Assembly: GCF_015461845.1 (NCBI RefSeq)
Contig: NZ_JACOPW010000007.1
Coordinates: 124,001-188,000, forward strand
From: Pseudomonas mucoides
Lineage (GTDB): Bacteria; Pseudomonadota; Gammaproteobacteria; Pseudomonadales; Pseudomonadaceae
DNA: 64,000 nt
Direction: 5' to 3'
Shown: piece after piece, positions 57,747 through 64,000 of the stretch
Layout of the letters: every line of letters begins with the position of its first letter
Position numbering within the stretch: position 1 is the stretch's first letter
Translations under genes and position numbers: made by a program
Notes under the pieces: model-generated
What the model saw: the letters and a program-made list of their open reading frames with translations, nothing else
Database searches by the model: none
What the model was told of the DNA's origin: nothing

Positions 57747-58151
57747 TTACTTTTTCTTGCGTACGTACAGCACCAGATTGTGATCAACCATCTCGAAACC
57801 ATACTTGTCGACGATGGCTTTCTGAAGGCGCTCGATTTCTTCGTCGAAGAATTCGATCACTTCGCTGGTCTCGACGTTGACCATATGGTCGTGATGCTTG
57901 CCGTCATCCAGTTCGAAGACCGCATGGCCTCCGTCGAAGTTGTGCCGCACCACAAGGCCAGCCGCCTCGAACTGAGTCAGTACACGGTAAACCGTGGCCA
58001 GACCGACGTCCTCACCAGCCTCCATCAGTGCCTTGTAAACATCTTCGGCACTCATGTGGCGCTGCTCGGCGGAATCGAGCATTTGCAGAATTTTGACCCG
58101 TGGAAGGGTCACTTTGAGGCCGGCTTTGCGTAGTTCGCTATTTTCAACCAT
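57747..58151 (-). CDS. fur: Ferric uptake regulator Fur
   Basis: 134 residues. Iron-dependent repressor of siderophore and uptake genes, including probably the piu genes in this window. An N-terminal winged helix (LRKAGLKVTLPRVKILQML, GLATVYRVLTQFE) and the metal motif HHDHM are present. Unusually, the protein has no cysteine: the CxxC of E. coli Fur, and the single Cys I recall in P. aeruginosa Fur, is replaced in MVNVETSEVIEF. Divergent from bamE. Confidence 0.97.
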   Translation of the reverse strand: MVENSELRKAGLKVTLPRVKILQMLDSAEQRHMSAEDVYKALMEAGEDVGLATVYRVLTQFEAAGLVVRHNFDGGHAVFELDDGKHHDHMVNVETSEVIEFFDEEIERLQKAIVDKYGFEMVDHNLVLYVRKKK

Positions 58152-58248
58152 GGTCAGCTTTCTCGCGATGCTGCTTCGCAGCTTCTCTTAATGCGGGTAT
58201 GATCGGCGTTTACGTTGTCCCAGCCAAGATAGTGGAAGTCGCCCACCG

Positions 58249-58776
58249 ATGCAAAACACCAAGCTCTTGCTAACCAGTTTCACCTTTGTGGGACTGCTCG
58301 CACTCGCCGGTTGTTCATTCCCCGGGGTTTACAAAATCGACATCCAGCAGGGCAATGTCGTCACGCAGGACATGATAGACCAGTTACGCCCGGGAATGAC
58401 CCGCAAGCAAGTACGGTTTATCATGGGTAACCCTCTGCTGACCGACACGTTCCATGCCGATCGCTGGGATTATCTGTACAGCCTGCAACCGGGTGGCGGT
58501 GAACGCCAACAGGAACGCATCAGCGTTATCTTCAACCCAAATGACCAGCTTGTCAGCCTCTCTGGTGATTTCATGCCAGGCGTGAGCCGCGACGAAGCCA
58601 TTCTCGGCAAGGACAGCGGCACGCAAGTCGCTGCACCAGCAGAAAACGCCGAGAAGCCAAAACCGGAAAAACCGGTCAAGCCAGGTTCGTTGCTGGACCA
58701 GATCCAGAAGGACGTCGACGGTGTAGAAACCGTTCCAGTCCCGACGCCAACACCGCTGGACACTTCGCCGCAATAA
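58249..58776 (+). CDS. bamE: Outer-membrane assembly lipoprotein BamE (OmlA)
   Basis: 175 residues starting MQNTKLLLTSFTFVGLLALAG. A lipoprotein with lipobox LAGC and lipidated C22. Part of the BAM complex that inserts outer-membrane proteins. The conserved QLRPGMTRKQVRFIMGNPL and DRWDYLY motifs are present; the C-terminal tail (about 125-175) is Pro/Lys-rich and longer than in E. coli. Divergent from fur, the omlA-fur arrangement known in pseudomonads. Confidence 0.95.
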   Translation: MQNTKLLLTSFTFVGLLALAGCSFPGVYKIDIQQGNVVTQDMIDQLRPGMTRKQVRFIMGNPLLTDTFHADRWDYLYSLQPGGGERQQERISVIFNPNDQLVSLSGDFMPGVSRDEAILGKDSGTQVAAPAENAEKPKPEKPVKPGSLLDQIQKDVDGVETVPVPTPTPLDTSPQ

Positions 58777-58788
58777 TTTGCGACGCAA

Positions 58789-58817
58789 TAAAAAACCCGG
58801 AATCTCCGGGTTTTTTA
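58789..58817. terminator. Bidirectional terminator between bamE and rnfH
   Basis: AAAACCCGGA-ATC-TCCGGGTTTT with A and T runs on either side ends both converging transcripts. Confidence 0.9.
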
Positions 58818-58836
58818 TTGCCTGGCGTTTCGTGAA

Positions 58837-59151
58837 TCACTGATTCCGCGCTTTGGCCTCGGCTGCCTTGGCGGCACGCAAGCGACGAACCTCCTTGGGA
58901 TCCACCAGCAATGGCCGGTAAATCTCGATCCGATCACCCGCATGAACCGGATGCACATCAGGGTCGGCAATGACCTTGCCGAATATACCCACCGGGCAAG
59001 TGCCCAGATCCAGCTCCGGAAACTGCGCACCTACCGCTGATTTGCGCAACGCCTCGCGCACCGACGCGCCGTCAGGCACAGCGACCGTCAGCAATACCTG
59101 ACGATCAGCCGCGGCATACACCACTTCGACCTCAATCACCGACTCAACCAT
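58837..59151 (-). CDS. RnfH-family ubiquitin-like protein
   Basis: 104 residues starting MVESVIEVEVVYA. A small beta-grasp protein (UPF0125/RnfH family) that typically follows ratA; precise function unknown. Conserved segments are LDLGTCPVGIFGKV and GDRIEIYRPLLVDPKEVRRLRA. The ATG overlaps the ratA end by 8 bases, implying coupled translation. Confidence 0.9.
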   Translation of the reverse strand: MVESVIEVEVVYAAADRQVLLTVAVPDGASVREALRKSAVGAQFPELDLGTCPVGIFGKVIADPDVHPVHAGDRIEIYRPLLVDPKEVRRLRAAKAAEAKARNQ

Positions 59152-59578
59152 GAATCTGCTTGGCGCGCTGGCAGAACGCGTCCACCAGCGTGTTGGCCGC
59201 CTGATTGAACAACGGCCCCAACGTCGCGCGAACAATCGGTCCGGCATAGTCGAACGACAGATCCAGACTGATTTTGCAGGCCTTATCCGTCAGCGGCTTG
59301 AACACCCAGATACCGTGCAACTGAGTGAAAGGCCCCTCTTCAAGGTTCATCTCGATCGACTGCCCGGGCACCAACGTGTTCCGAGTAACGAAATGCTGGC
59401 TCAAACCGCCTTTGGCCACCCCGACGCTGGCGCGCATGTGCTCCGGCGAGCTTTCCAGGACTTCGGCTGCCGAACACCACGGCAAAAACTCGGGATAACG
59501 CGCTACGTCGTTGACCAGGTCATACAGCGCCTGCGCCGGGTACGGCAGCAGGGCCGAGCGTTGAATATGCGTCGTCAT
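59144..59578 (-). CDS. ratA: RatA-type START-like protein
   Basis: 144 residues starting MTTHIQRSALLPYPA. Member of the RatA/CoQ-binding START fold; in E. coli RatA can block ribosome association, and relatives bind ubiquinone. Motifs are ALYDLVNDVARYPEFLPWCS and NQAANTLVDAFCQRAKQ. Overlaps rnfH downstream and follows the symporter gene by 7 bases. The gene pair next to smpB is conserved. Confidence 0.9.
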   Translation of the reverse strand: MTTHIQRSALLPYPAQALYDLVNDVARYPEFLPWCSAAEVLESSPEHMRASVGVAKGGLSQHFVTRNTLVPGQSIEMNLEEGPFTQLHGIWVFKPLTDKACKISLDLSFDYAGPIVRATLGPLFNQAANTLVDAFCQRAKQIHG

Positions 59579-59585
59579 GTCAGCG

Positions 59586-60989
59586 TCACTTCCACAGCTG
59601 GGCGGCAAACACTACAAGAATGCCGATGGGCGCCACATAGCGCATCAAGAACAGGGACAGGCCAAACAGTATCGGGCTGCGGATCGACAACTCGTCGCGC
59701 ACCGCTTCACGCCCCATGATCCAGCCTGCAAACACCACGAAACACAAACCGCCGAGTGGCAACATGATCCGCGAGGTGAAAAAGTCGATCACACCAAAGA
59801 AGTCCAGGCCGCCGGCCGCGCCCCATTGGTAGAGGTGGAACATCCCGCCTTCGTTCACGAAAAACTTGGCTTGCTTCCAGATATTGAAGGAAAACACGGT
59901 GCCCAGACCAACGAACCAGCAGGTAAACGCCAGCCAGAACGTGACCCAGGCGCGGCTGACCTTGGTGCGTTCAACCAGATACGCGACCATCGGCTCGAGC
60001 AGCGAAATCGCCGAACTCCAGGCTGCAACCGCGACCAGCACGAAGAACACTACGCCCATCAACTGGCCAAACACTACGTTACCAAAGGCAAAAGGCAGGC
60101 TGACGAACATCAGGCCAGGGCCTTCGCTCGGGTTCAGGCCCGCAGCGAACACAATCGGAAACAATGCCAGACCGGCCACCAGCGAAACGAACGTATCGAG
60201 CAGTGCCACGCCAACCACGGTGCCGGAAATCGACGAGTTCTTCGGCATATAAGCGCCGTAGATCATGATTGAACCAACGCCCACGCTCAGCGAGAAGAAC
60301 GCATGGCCCATGGCGGGCAGCAAGCCGTCGAGGACTTTTTCCGGGTGGAAGTCGAACATGAAATGCACGCCCTCCATGAAATGCCCGGTGGTCATGCTGT
60401 AACCCAGCAGCACGATGATCATCACAAACAGCAGCGGCATCATGATCCGCAAGCTGCGCTCAAGCCCGGCGACCACGCCTTTGGCGATCACCACGGCAGA
60501 CAGCAGCATGAAAATCGTGTGCCAAAGTGTCAGGCGCCACGGGTCGGCGATCACATTACCGAAGTACGCGCCGACTTGGTCAGGCGTCACACCCTGGAAG
60601 TCACCACGGCCCATGTCGATGATGTAATCCAGCGACCAGCCGCCGACCACACTATAGAAAGACAGGATCAGCAACGCCGTGATCATCCCGGCGAAGGCGC
60701 CCCAGGACCACTTGCCCGAATGCCCCGCCTCCAGCGCCAGCACCTTCAAGGCATTGGCCGGACTTTGCCGGGCACGACGGCCGATCAGGGTTTCGGCCAG
60801 CATGACCGGTACGCCGATCAGCGCGATACAGGCCAGGAACATCAGCACGAAAGCGCCGCCGCCGTAAACGCCAACCATGTACGGGAATTTCCAGATACTA
60901 CCCAGGCCCACGGCCGAACCGGTCGCGGCGAGTATGAAGACCCAGCGGCTAGCCCAACTGCCGTGGACAGAAACCTTGTCTGTCGACAT
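59586..60989 (-). CDS. Sodium-dependent transporter (NSS/SNF family)
   Basis: 467 residues starting MSTDKVSVHGSW. A LeuT-fold sodium symporter, probably for an amino acid or similar small solute; the substrate is not evident. Family hallmarks are the N-terminal GSAVGLGSIWKFPYMVGVYGGGAF (as two blocks) for sodium and substrate sites, and about 11-12 membrane helices. Convergent in operon with ratA and divergent from smpB. Confidence 0.9.
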   Translation of the reverse strand: MSTDKVSVHGSWASRWVFILAATGSAVGLGSIWKFPYMVGVYGGGAFVLMFLACIALIGVPVMLAETLIGRRARQSPANALKVLALEAGHSGKWSWGAFAGMITALLILSFYSVVGGWSLDYIIDMGRGDFQGVTPDQVGAYFGNVIADPWRLTLWHTIFMLLSAVVIAKGVVAGLERSLRIMMPLLFVMIIVLLGYSMTTGHFMEGVHFMFDFHPEKVLDGLLPAMGHAFFSLSVGVGSIMIYGAYMPKNSSISGTVVGVALLDTFVSLVAGLALFPIVFAAGLNPSEGPGLMFVSLPFAFGNVVFGQLMGVVFFVLVAVAAWSSAISLLEPMVAYLVERTKVSRAWVTFWLAFTCWFVGLGTVFSFNIWKQAKFFVNEGGMFHLYQWGAAGGLDFFGVIDFFTSRIMLPLGGLCFVVFAGWIMGREAVRDELSIRSPILFGLSLFLMRYVAPIGILVVFAAQLWK

Positions 60990-61092
60990 CGTTATCACGC
61001 CCAAGCGTTCAAAAAAGAGGCCGCATTGTCCGGGATTCAATCAACCTGCTCAAGCACGTAGCGATACCGTAGCCGACTTGCTTGCAACTCCC

Positions 61093-61098
61093 TATAAT
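61093..61098 (+). promoter_or_regulatory. TATAAT box immediately before smpB
   Basis: A perfect -10 TATAAT ends 9 bases before the smpB ATG (61108), so initiation would fall near 61104-61106. No good -35 and no Shine-Dalgarno are visible in between. Confidence 0.55.
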
Positions 61099-61107
61099 GC
61101 CGCCCCT

Positions 61108-61590
61108 ATGGCTAAACAGAAGAAACACCCAACAGGGACCATCGCGCAAAACAAAAAGGCGCGACACGATTACTTCATCGAGCATAAGTTCGAGGCTGGT
61201 CTGGTCCTGGCCGGCTGGGAAGTAAAAAGTCTGCGGGCAAGCAAGCTGCAACTGGTCGACAGTTACGTGCTGCTCAAGGATGGCGAAGCCTGGCTGCTTG
61301 GCAGCCACATCACGCCGCTGATGACGGCCAGCACGCACGTCATCGCTGATCCGACCCGTACCCGCAAATTGCTGCTCAACCGCCGCGAGCTGGAAAAGCT
61401 GGCGGCCGCGGTGCAGCAAAAAGGCTATGCCTGCGTGTGCCTGTCCTGGTACTGGAGCAAGCACATGGTCAAGTGCGAGATCGCACTGGGCAAGGGCAAG
61501 AAGGAATACGACAAGCGTGATACCGAACGCGAACGCGACGCCGGTCGTGAACTGGCCCGTGCGGTGCGCAACAAGGGCAAGGAAGATTAA
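61108..61590 (+). CDS. smpB: SsrA-binding protein SmpB
   Basis: 160 residues starting MAKQKKHPTGTIAQNKKARH. Binds tmRNA and delivers it to stalled ribosomes in trans-translation. The OB-fold core has YFIEHKFEAGLVLAGWEVKSL, and the basic tail has KKEYDKRDTERERDAGRELAR. A TATAAT just upstream suggests a nearly leaderless mRNA. Divergent from the symporter. Confidence 0.97.
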   Translation: MAKQKKHPTGTIAQNKKARHDYFIEHKFEAGLVLAGWEVKSLRASKLQLVDSYVLLKDGEAWLLGSHITPLMTASTHVIADPTRTRKLLLNRRELEKLAAAVQQKGYACVCLSWYWSKHMVKCEIALGKGKKEYDKRDTERERDAGRELARAVRNKGKED

Positions 61591-61601
61591 CTTCCTACCC
61601 T

Positions 61602-61632
61602 GATCATTCCCACGCTCTGCGTGGGAATGATC
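61602..61632. terminator. Perfect hairpin between smpB and lldR
   Basis: GATCATTCCCACGC-TCT-GCGTGGGAATGATC, a 14-bp perfect stem with 3-base loop, 11 bases after the smpB stop. Similar CATTCCCACGC palindromes are common between Pseudomonas genes; it may serve as terminator for both converging genes. Confidence 0.75.
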
Positions 61633-61641
61633 GTTTGCTGA

Positions 61642-62409
61642 CTACATCCCCTTGCGCCGCTCCGCCCGAGCCATGCGCTGCACTTCCTGACGCACCTCTT
61701 CCAGCACTTCCTGCACATACAAAATATGGCGACTGGAAACTTCCCGCGCCTGCTCCGCCCGCCCTTCGATAATCGCCATGTACAACTCCCGATGCTGCGT
61801 GATCAGCATGTCGCGGGTTTCCGTGCGCTGCTTGTACATGCCGCCAATGTTGGTCACCACGTTGCGCTTGAGCAGGTCGAACAACCCGCGAATCGTGTGC
61901 AGCAGCACCGCGTTATGACTGGCTTCCGCAATGGCCAGGTGGAAACTGGCGTCCGCCGCGCCCTCTTCGGCCCGACTCACGTCGTCATGACGCGAATAAC
62001 AGTCCTGGAGCACCTCAAACGCTGCCGTCAGCCGCTCGCGATCGACATCGGTGGCGCGCAAAGCCGCGTAATAAGCGCATGACGCTTCCAGGGTATGACG
62101 AAATTCCAGCAGATCGCGCTGCGCCTCGGGGTTGTTTTCCAGCAGATGCAGCAATGGATCGCTGAAGGTCGACCCCAGCGAATCGACGACATAATTGCCA
62201 CCGCCCTGACGACTGACCAGCAAGCCCTTGGCTGCCAGTTTCTGAATCGCCTCGCGCAACGAAGGGCGTGACACGCCGAACTGCTCGGCCAGTGCACGTT
62301 CGGCCGGCAAGCGCTCACCGGACTTCAGCGTGCCTTCAAGGATCATCCCCTCGAGCCGCTCGACAATATCGTCAGACAAACGGCGCTGACGTATCTGATC
62401 AAACCCCAT
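61642..62409 (-). CDS. lldR: FadR/GntR-family regulator of lactate genes LldR
   Basis: 255 residues starting MGFDQIRQRRLSDDIVERLEG. An N-terminal winged helix (LPAERALAEQFGVSRPSLREAIQKLAAKGL) and a C-terminal FCD ligand domain (EFRHTLEASCAYYAALRATD, DASFHLAIAEASHN). By position next to lldP and by the palindromic site between them, it likely represses L-lactate uptake and oxidation genes until lactate binds. Divergent from lldP. Confidence 0.92.
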   Translation of the reverse strand: MGFDQIRQRRLSDDIVERLEGMILEGTLKSGERLPAERALAEQFGVSRPSLREAIQKLAAKGLLVSRQGGGNYVVDSLGSTFSDPLLHLLENNPEAQRDLLEFRHTLEASCAYYAALRATDVDRERLTAAFEVLQDCYSRHDDVSRAEEGAADASFHLAIAEASHNAVLLHTIRGLFDLLKRNVVTNIGGMYKQRTETRDMLITQHRELYMAIIEGRAEQAREVSSRHILYVQEVLEEVRQEVQRMARAERRKGM

Positions 62410-62556
62410 AACTCACTTCTCCACGATCCCGACCGCTCGCCGGGCTCTCTATTCTGGCCTATTGGCGCGGCGTCAGCACCTGCCAGGAAGACGCTCGATC
62501 AAGCCGGTCAGCGGCATTACACACGGCGTATTCGACAAAAGTTTTAGGGCGGCAAA

Positions 62557-62586
62557 TTGACACACCGCACAGAAGGCTTTTACCCT
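62557..62586 (+). promoter_or_regulatory. lldP promoter
   Basis: -35 TTGACA (62557-62562), 18-base spacer and -10-like TACCCT (62581-62586). The predicted start near 62593 is 11 bases before the LldR palindrome. Confidence 0.55.
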
Positions 62587-62603
62587 AGCCAACAGCGATT
62601 GTA

Positions 62604-62620
62604 AATTGGTATTACCAATT
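62604..62620. promoter_or_regulatory. LldR-type operator
   Basis: The perfect palindrome AATTGGT-ATT-ACCAATT has the TGGT-N3-ACCA core used by FadR-family regulators including LldR. Placed just after the lldP start point, it would act as a roadblock. Confidence 0.8.
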
Positions 62621-62672
62621 AACCAAGAACGCTGCCCAGTGCCTGACCAACAACAATTAGGGGCCACCCCAT

Positions 62673-64000
62673 ATGCAAACCTGGCAACAGCTCTACACCC
62701 CGCTCGGCAGTCTCGGCATCTCCGCCCTCGCGGCCGTCATCCCCATCGTATTTTTCTTCCTGGCGTTGGCGGTGTTCCGCCTCAAAGGCCATGTGGCCGG
62801 CAGCATCACCTTGGCGTTGTCGATTGCCGTGGCGATCTTTGCCTTCCAGATGCCGGTCGACATGGCGTTCGCCGCCGCCGGTTATGGCTTCGCCTACGGT
62901 CTGTGGCCCATTGCCTGGATCATCGTGGCGGCTGTGTTCCTGTACAAACTGACGGTCAAGAGCGGTCAGTTCGAAGTGATCCGTAGCTCGGTACTGTCGA
63001 TCACCGACGACCAGCGCTTGCAGGTGTTGCTGATCGGGTTCTGCTTCGGTGCATTCCTCGAAGGCGCTGCCGGTTTCGGTGCACCGGTGGCGATTACCGC
63101 TGCCCTGCTCGTCGGCCTGGGCTTCAATCCGCTGTACGCGGCCGGCCTGTGCCTGATCGCCAACACCGCGCCCGTCGCATTCGGCGCCTTGGGGATCCCG
63201 ATCATCGTGGCCGGGCAAGTGACCGGTATCGACGCGTTCAAGATCGGCGCCATGACCGGTCGCCAGCTGCCGCTGCTGTCGCTGTTCGTGCCGTTCTGGC
63301 TGGTGTTCATGATGGACGGCATGCGCGGCGTGAAGGAAACCTGGCCTGCCGCGCTGGTGGCCGGCTTGAGCTTCGCCATCACCCAATACTTCACATCCAA
63401 CTTCATTGGCCCGGAACTGCCGGACATCACCTCGGCCCTGGTCAGCCTGATTTCCCTGACCCTGTTCCTGAAAGTCTGGCAGCCGAAACGCGCCGCCGGC
63501 CAACACATTGCCGGTGCCGTCTCGGCGTCCGTGGTGACCGCCAGCGTCGGTGGTTTCGGTCAGCCGCGCACCACCGTGGCCTCGCCGTATAGCCTCGGTG
63601 AAATCTTCAAAGCCTGGTCGCCATTCCTGATCCTCACCGTACTCGTCACCATCTGGACCCTGAAGCCGTTCAAGGCGATGTTCGCGGCCGGCGGTTCGAT
63701 GTACAGCTGGGTGTTCAACTTCGCCATCCCGCACCTGGATCAAATGGTGATCAAGGTGGCACCGATCGTGGCGGCCCCGACGGCCATCCCGGCAGTGTTC
63801 AAGCTCGACCCGATTTCCGCGACCGGCACGGCGATTTTCTTCTCTGCGCTGATCTCGATGCTGGTGCTGAAGATCAATTTCAAAACTGGTCTGACCACTT
63901 TTAAAGAGACCTTCTACGAACTGCGCTGGCCGATCCTGTCCATCGGCATGGTGCTGGCGTTCGCCTTCGTCACCAACTACTCCGGCATGTCGTCGACCAT
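62673..64000 (+). CDS. lldP: L-lactate permease (5' part, cut by window end)
   Basis: 442 codons are present from MQTWQQLYTPLGSLG; the gene runs off the window. LctP family members have about 560-570 residues. A multi-pass inner-membrane proton/lactate symporter. Family motifs are FGAFLEGAAGFGAPVAITAALLVGLGF (two blocks), NTAPVAFGALGIPI and SAISATG-like DPISATGTAI. Controlled by the divergent lldR through the palindrome upstream; lactate dehydrogenase genes are expected beyond the edge. Confidence 0.95.
   Translation, partial: MQTWQQLYTPLGSLGISALAAVIPIVFFFLALAVFRLKGHVAGSITLALSIAVAIFAFQMPVDMAFAAAGYGFAYGLWPIAWIIVAAVFLYKLTVKSGQFEVIRSSVLSITDDQRLQVLLIGFCFGAFLEGAAGFGAPVAITAALLVGLGFNPLYAAGLCLIANTAPVAFGALGIPIIVAGQVTGIDAFKIGAMTGRQLPLLSLFVPFWLVFMMDGMRGVKETWPAALVAGLSFAITQYFTSNFIGPELPDITSALVSLISLTLFLKVWQPKRAAGQHIAGAVSASVVTASVGGFGQPRTTVASPYSLGEIFKAWSPFLILTVLVTIWTLKPFKAMFAAGGSMYSWVFNFAIPHLDQMVIKVAPIVAAPTAIPAVFKLDPISATGTAIFFSALISMLVLKINFKTGLTTFKETFYELRWPILSIGMVLAFAFVTNYSGMSST

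Noticed and set aside
62619..63743. 374-codon minus-strand frame over lldP
   Set aside because: Antisense to the clear LctP-family permease; Gly/Asp/Arg/Gln-rich shadow.

Overview
The window is chromosomal DNA of a Pseudomonas, most likely of the P. fluorescens group. The evidence is GC-rich coding, REP/REPIN-type intergenic palindromes, and a gene order that follows two blocks of the P. aeruginosa chromosome from memory: piuB-piuA-piuC-SEL1-speC-chemoreceptor-ampE-ampD-DUF1631-nadC, and pnp-rpsO-truB-rbfA-infB-nusA-rimP-tRNAs-secG-tpiA-glmM-folP-ftsH-rlmE-yhbY-greA-carB-carA-dapB-dnaJ-dnaK-grpE-recN-fur-bamE-rnfH-ratA-symporter-smpB-lldR-lldP. No phage, integrase, transposase, rRNA or CRISPR array was seen. 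Only lldP is cut, by the right edge.

Layout. 1-672 has no protein gene; it holds a REP, a candidate small RNA with its own promoter and terminator, and a 269-bp element with 32-bp terminal inverted repeats. Then comes speC (ornithine decarboxylase). 2003-4153 is an A+T-richer two-gene cassette that looks like an alpha-xenorhabdolysin (XaxAB/YaxAB) binary pore-forming toxin, set into otherwise conserved synteny. 4150-10898 is an iron locus: SEL1 protein, piuC, piuA and piuB. 11025-12566 is a Tat-exported PhoD-like phosphatase. 12669-20279 is the fructose PTS operon fruBKA, with its divergent regulator fruR, Cra-type operators, and a TatD-family hydrolase. A zinc-ribbon membrane protein and a chemoreceptor follow, then ampE/ampD, a DUF1631 protein, nadC, a small protein and a secreted Ser-rich coiled-coil repeat protein.

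From 29366 on the content is essential core genes, nearly all on the minus strand. They cover tRNAs (Thr, initiator Met, Leu), RNA decay and ribosome or translation factors, protein export, cell-wall precursor and folate synthesis, membrane proteolysis, carbamoyl-phosphate and lysine synthesis, the Hsp70 machine, DNA repair, iron control, outer-membrane assembly, trans-translation, and finally L-lactate use (lldR/lldP).

Regulation that can be read directly: a Fur-like site near piuC; Cra-type palindromes between fruB and fruR; a LexA-type box over the recN -10; matching sigma32-type promoters before grpE and dnaK; an LldR-type palindrome before lldP; face-to-face -10 boxes shared by rlmE and yhbY; a strong terminator hairpin plus a short leader ORF before carA; and a -10 box so close to smpB that its mRNA may be nearly leaderless.

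The most interesting accessory items are the binary-toxin cassette, the 362-630 MITE-like element, the candidate sRNA, the Ser-rich coiled-coil protein and the carA leader. I saw no clearly novel multi-gene defence or metabolic system. All family assignments come from recognising sequence and motifs by eye; no database search was run.
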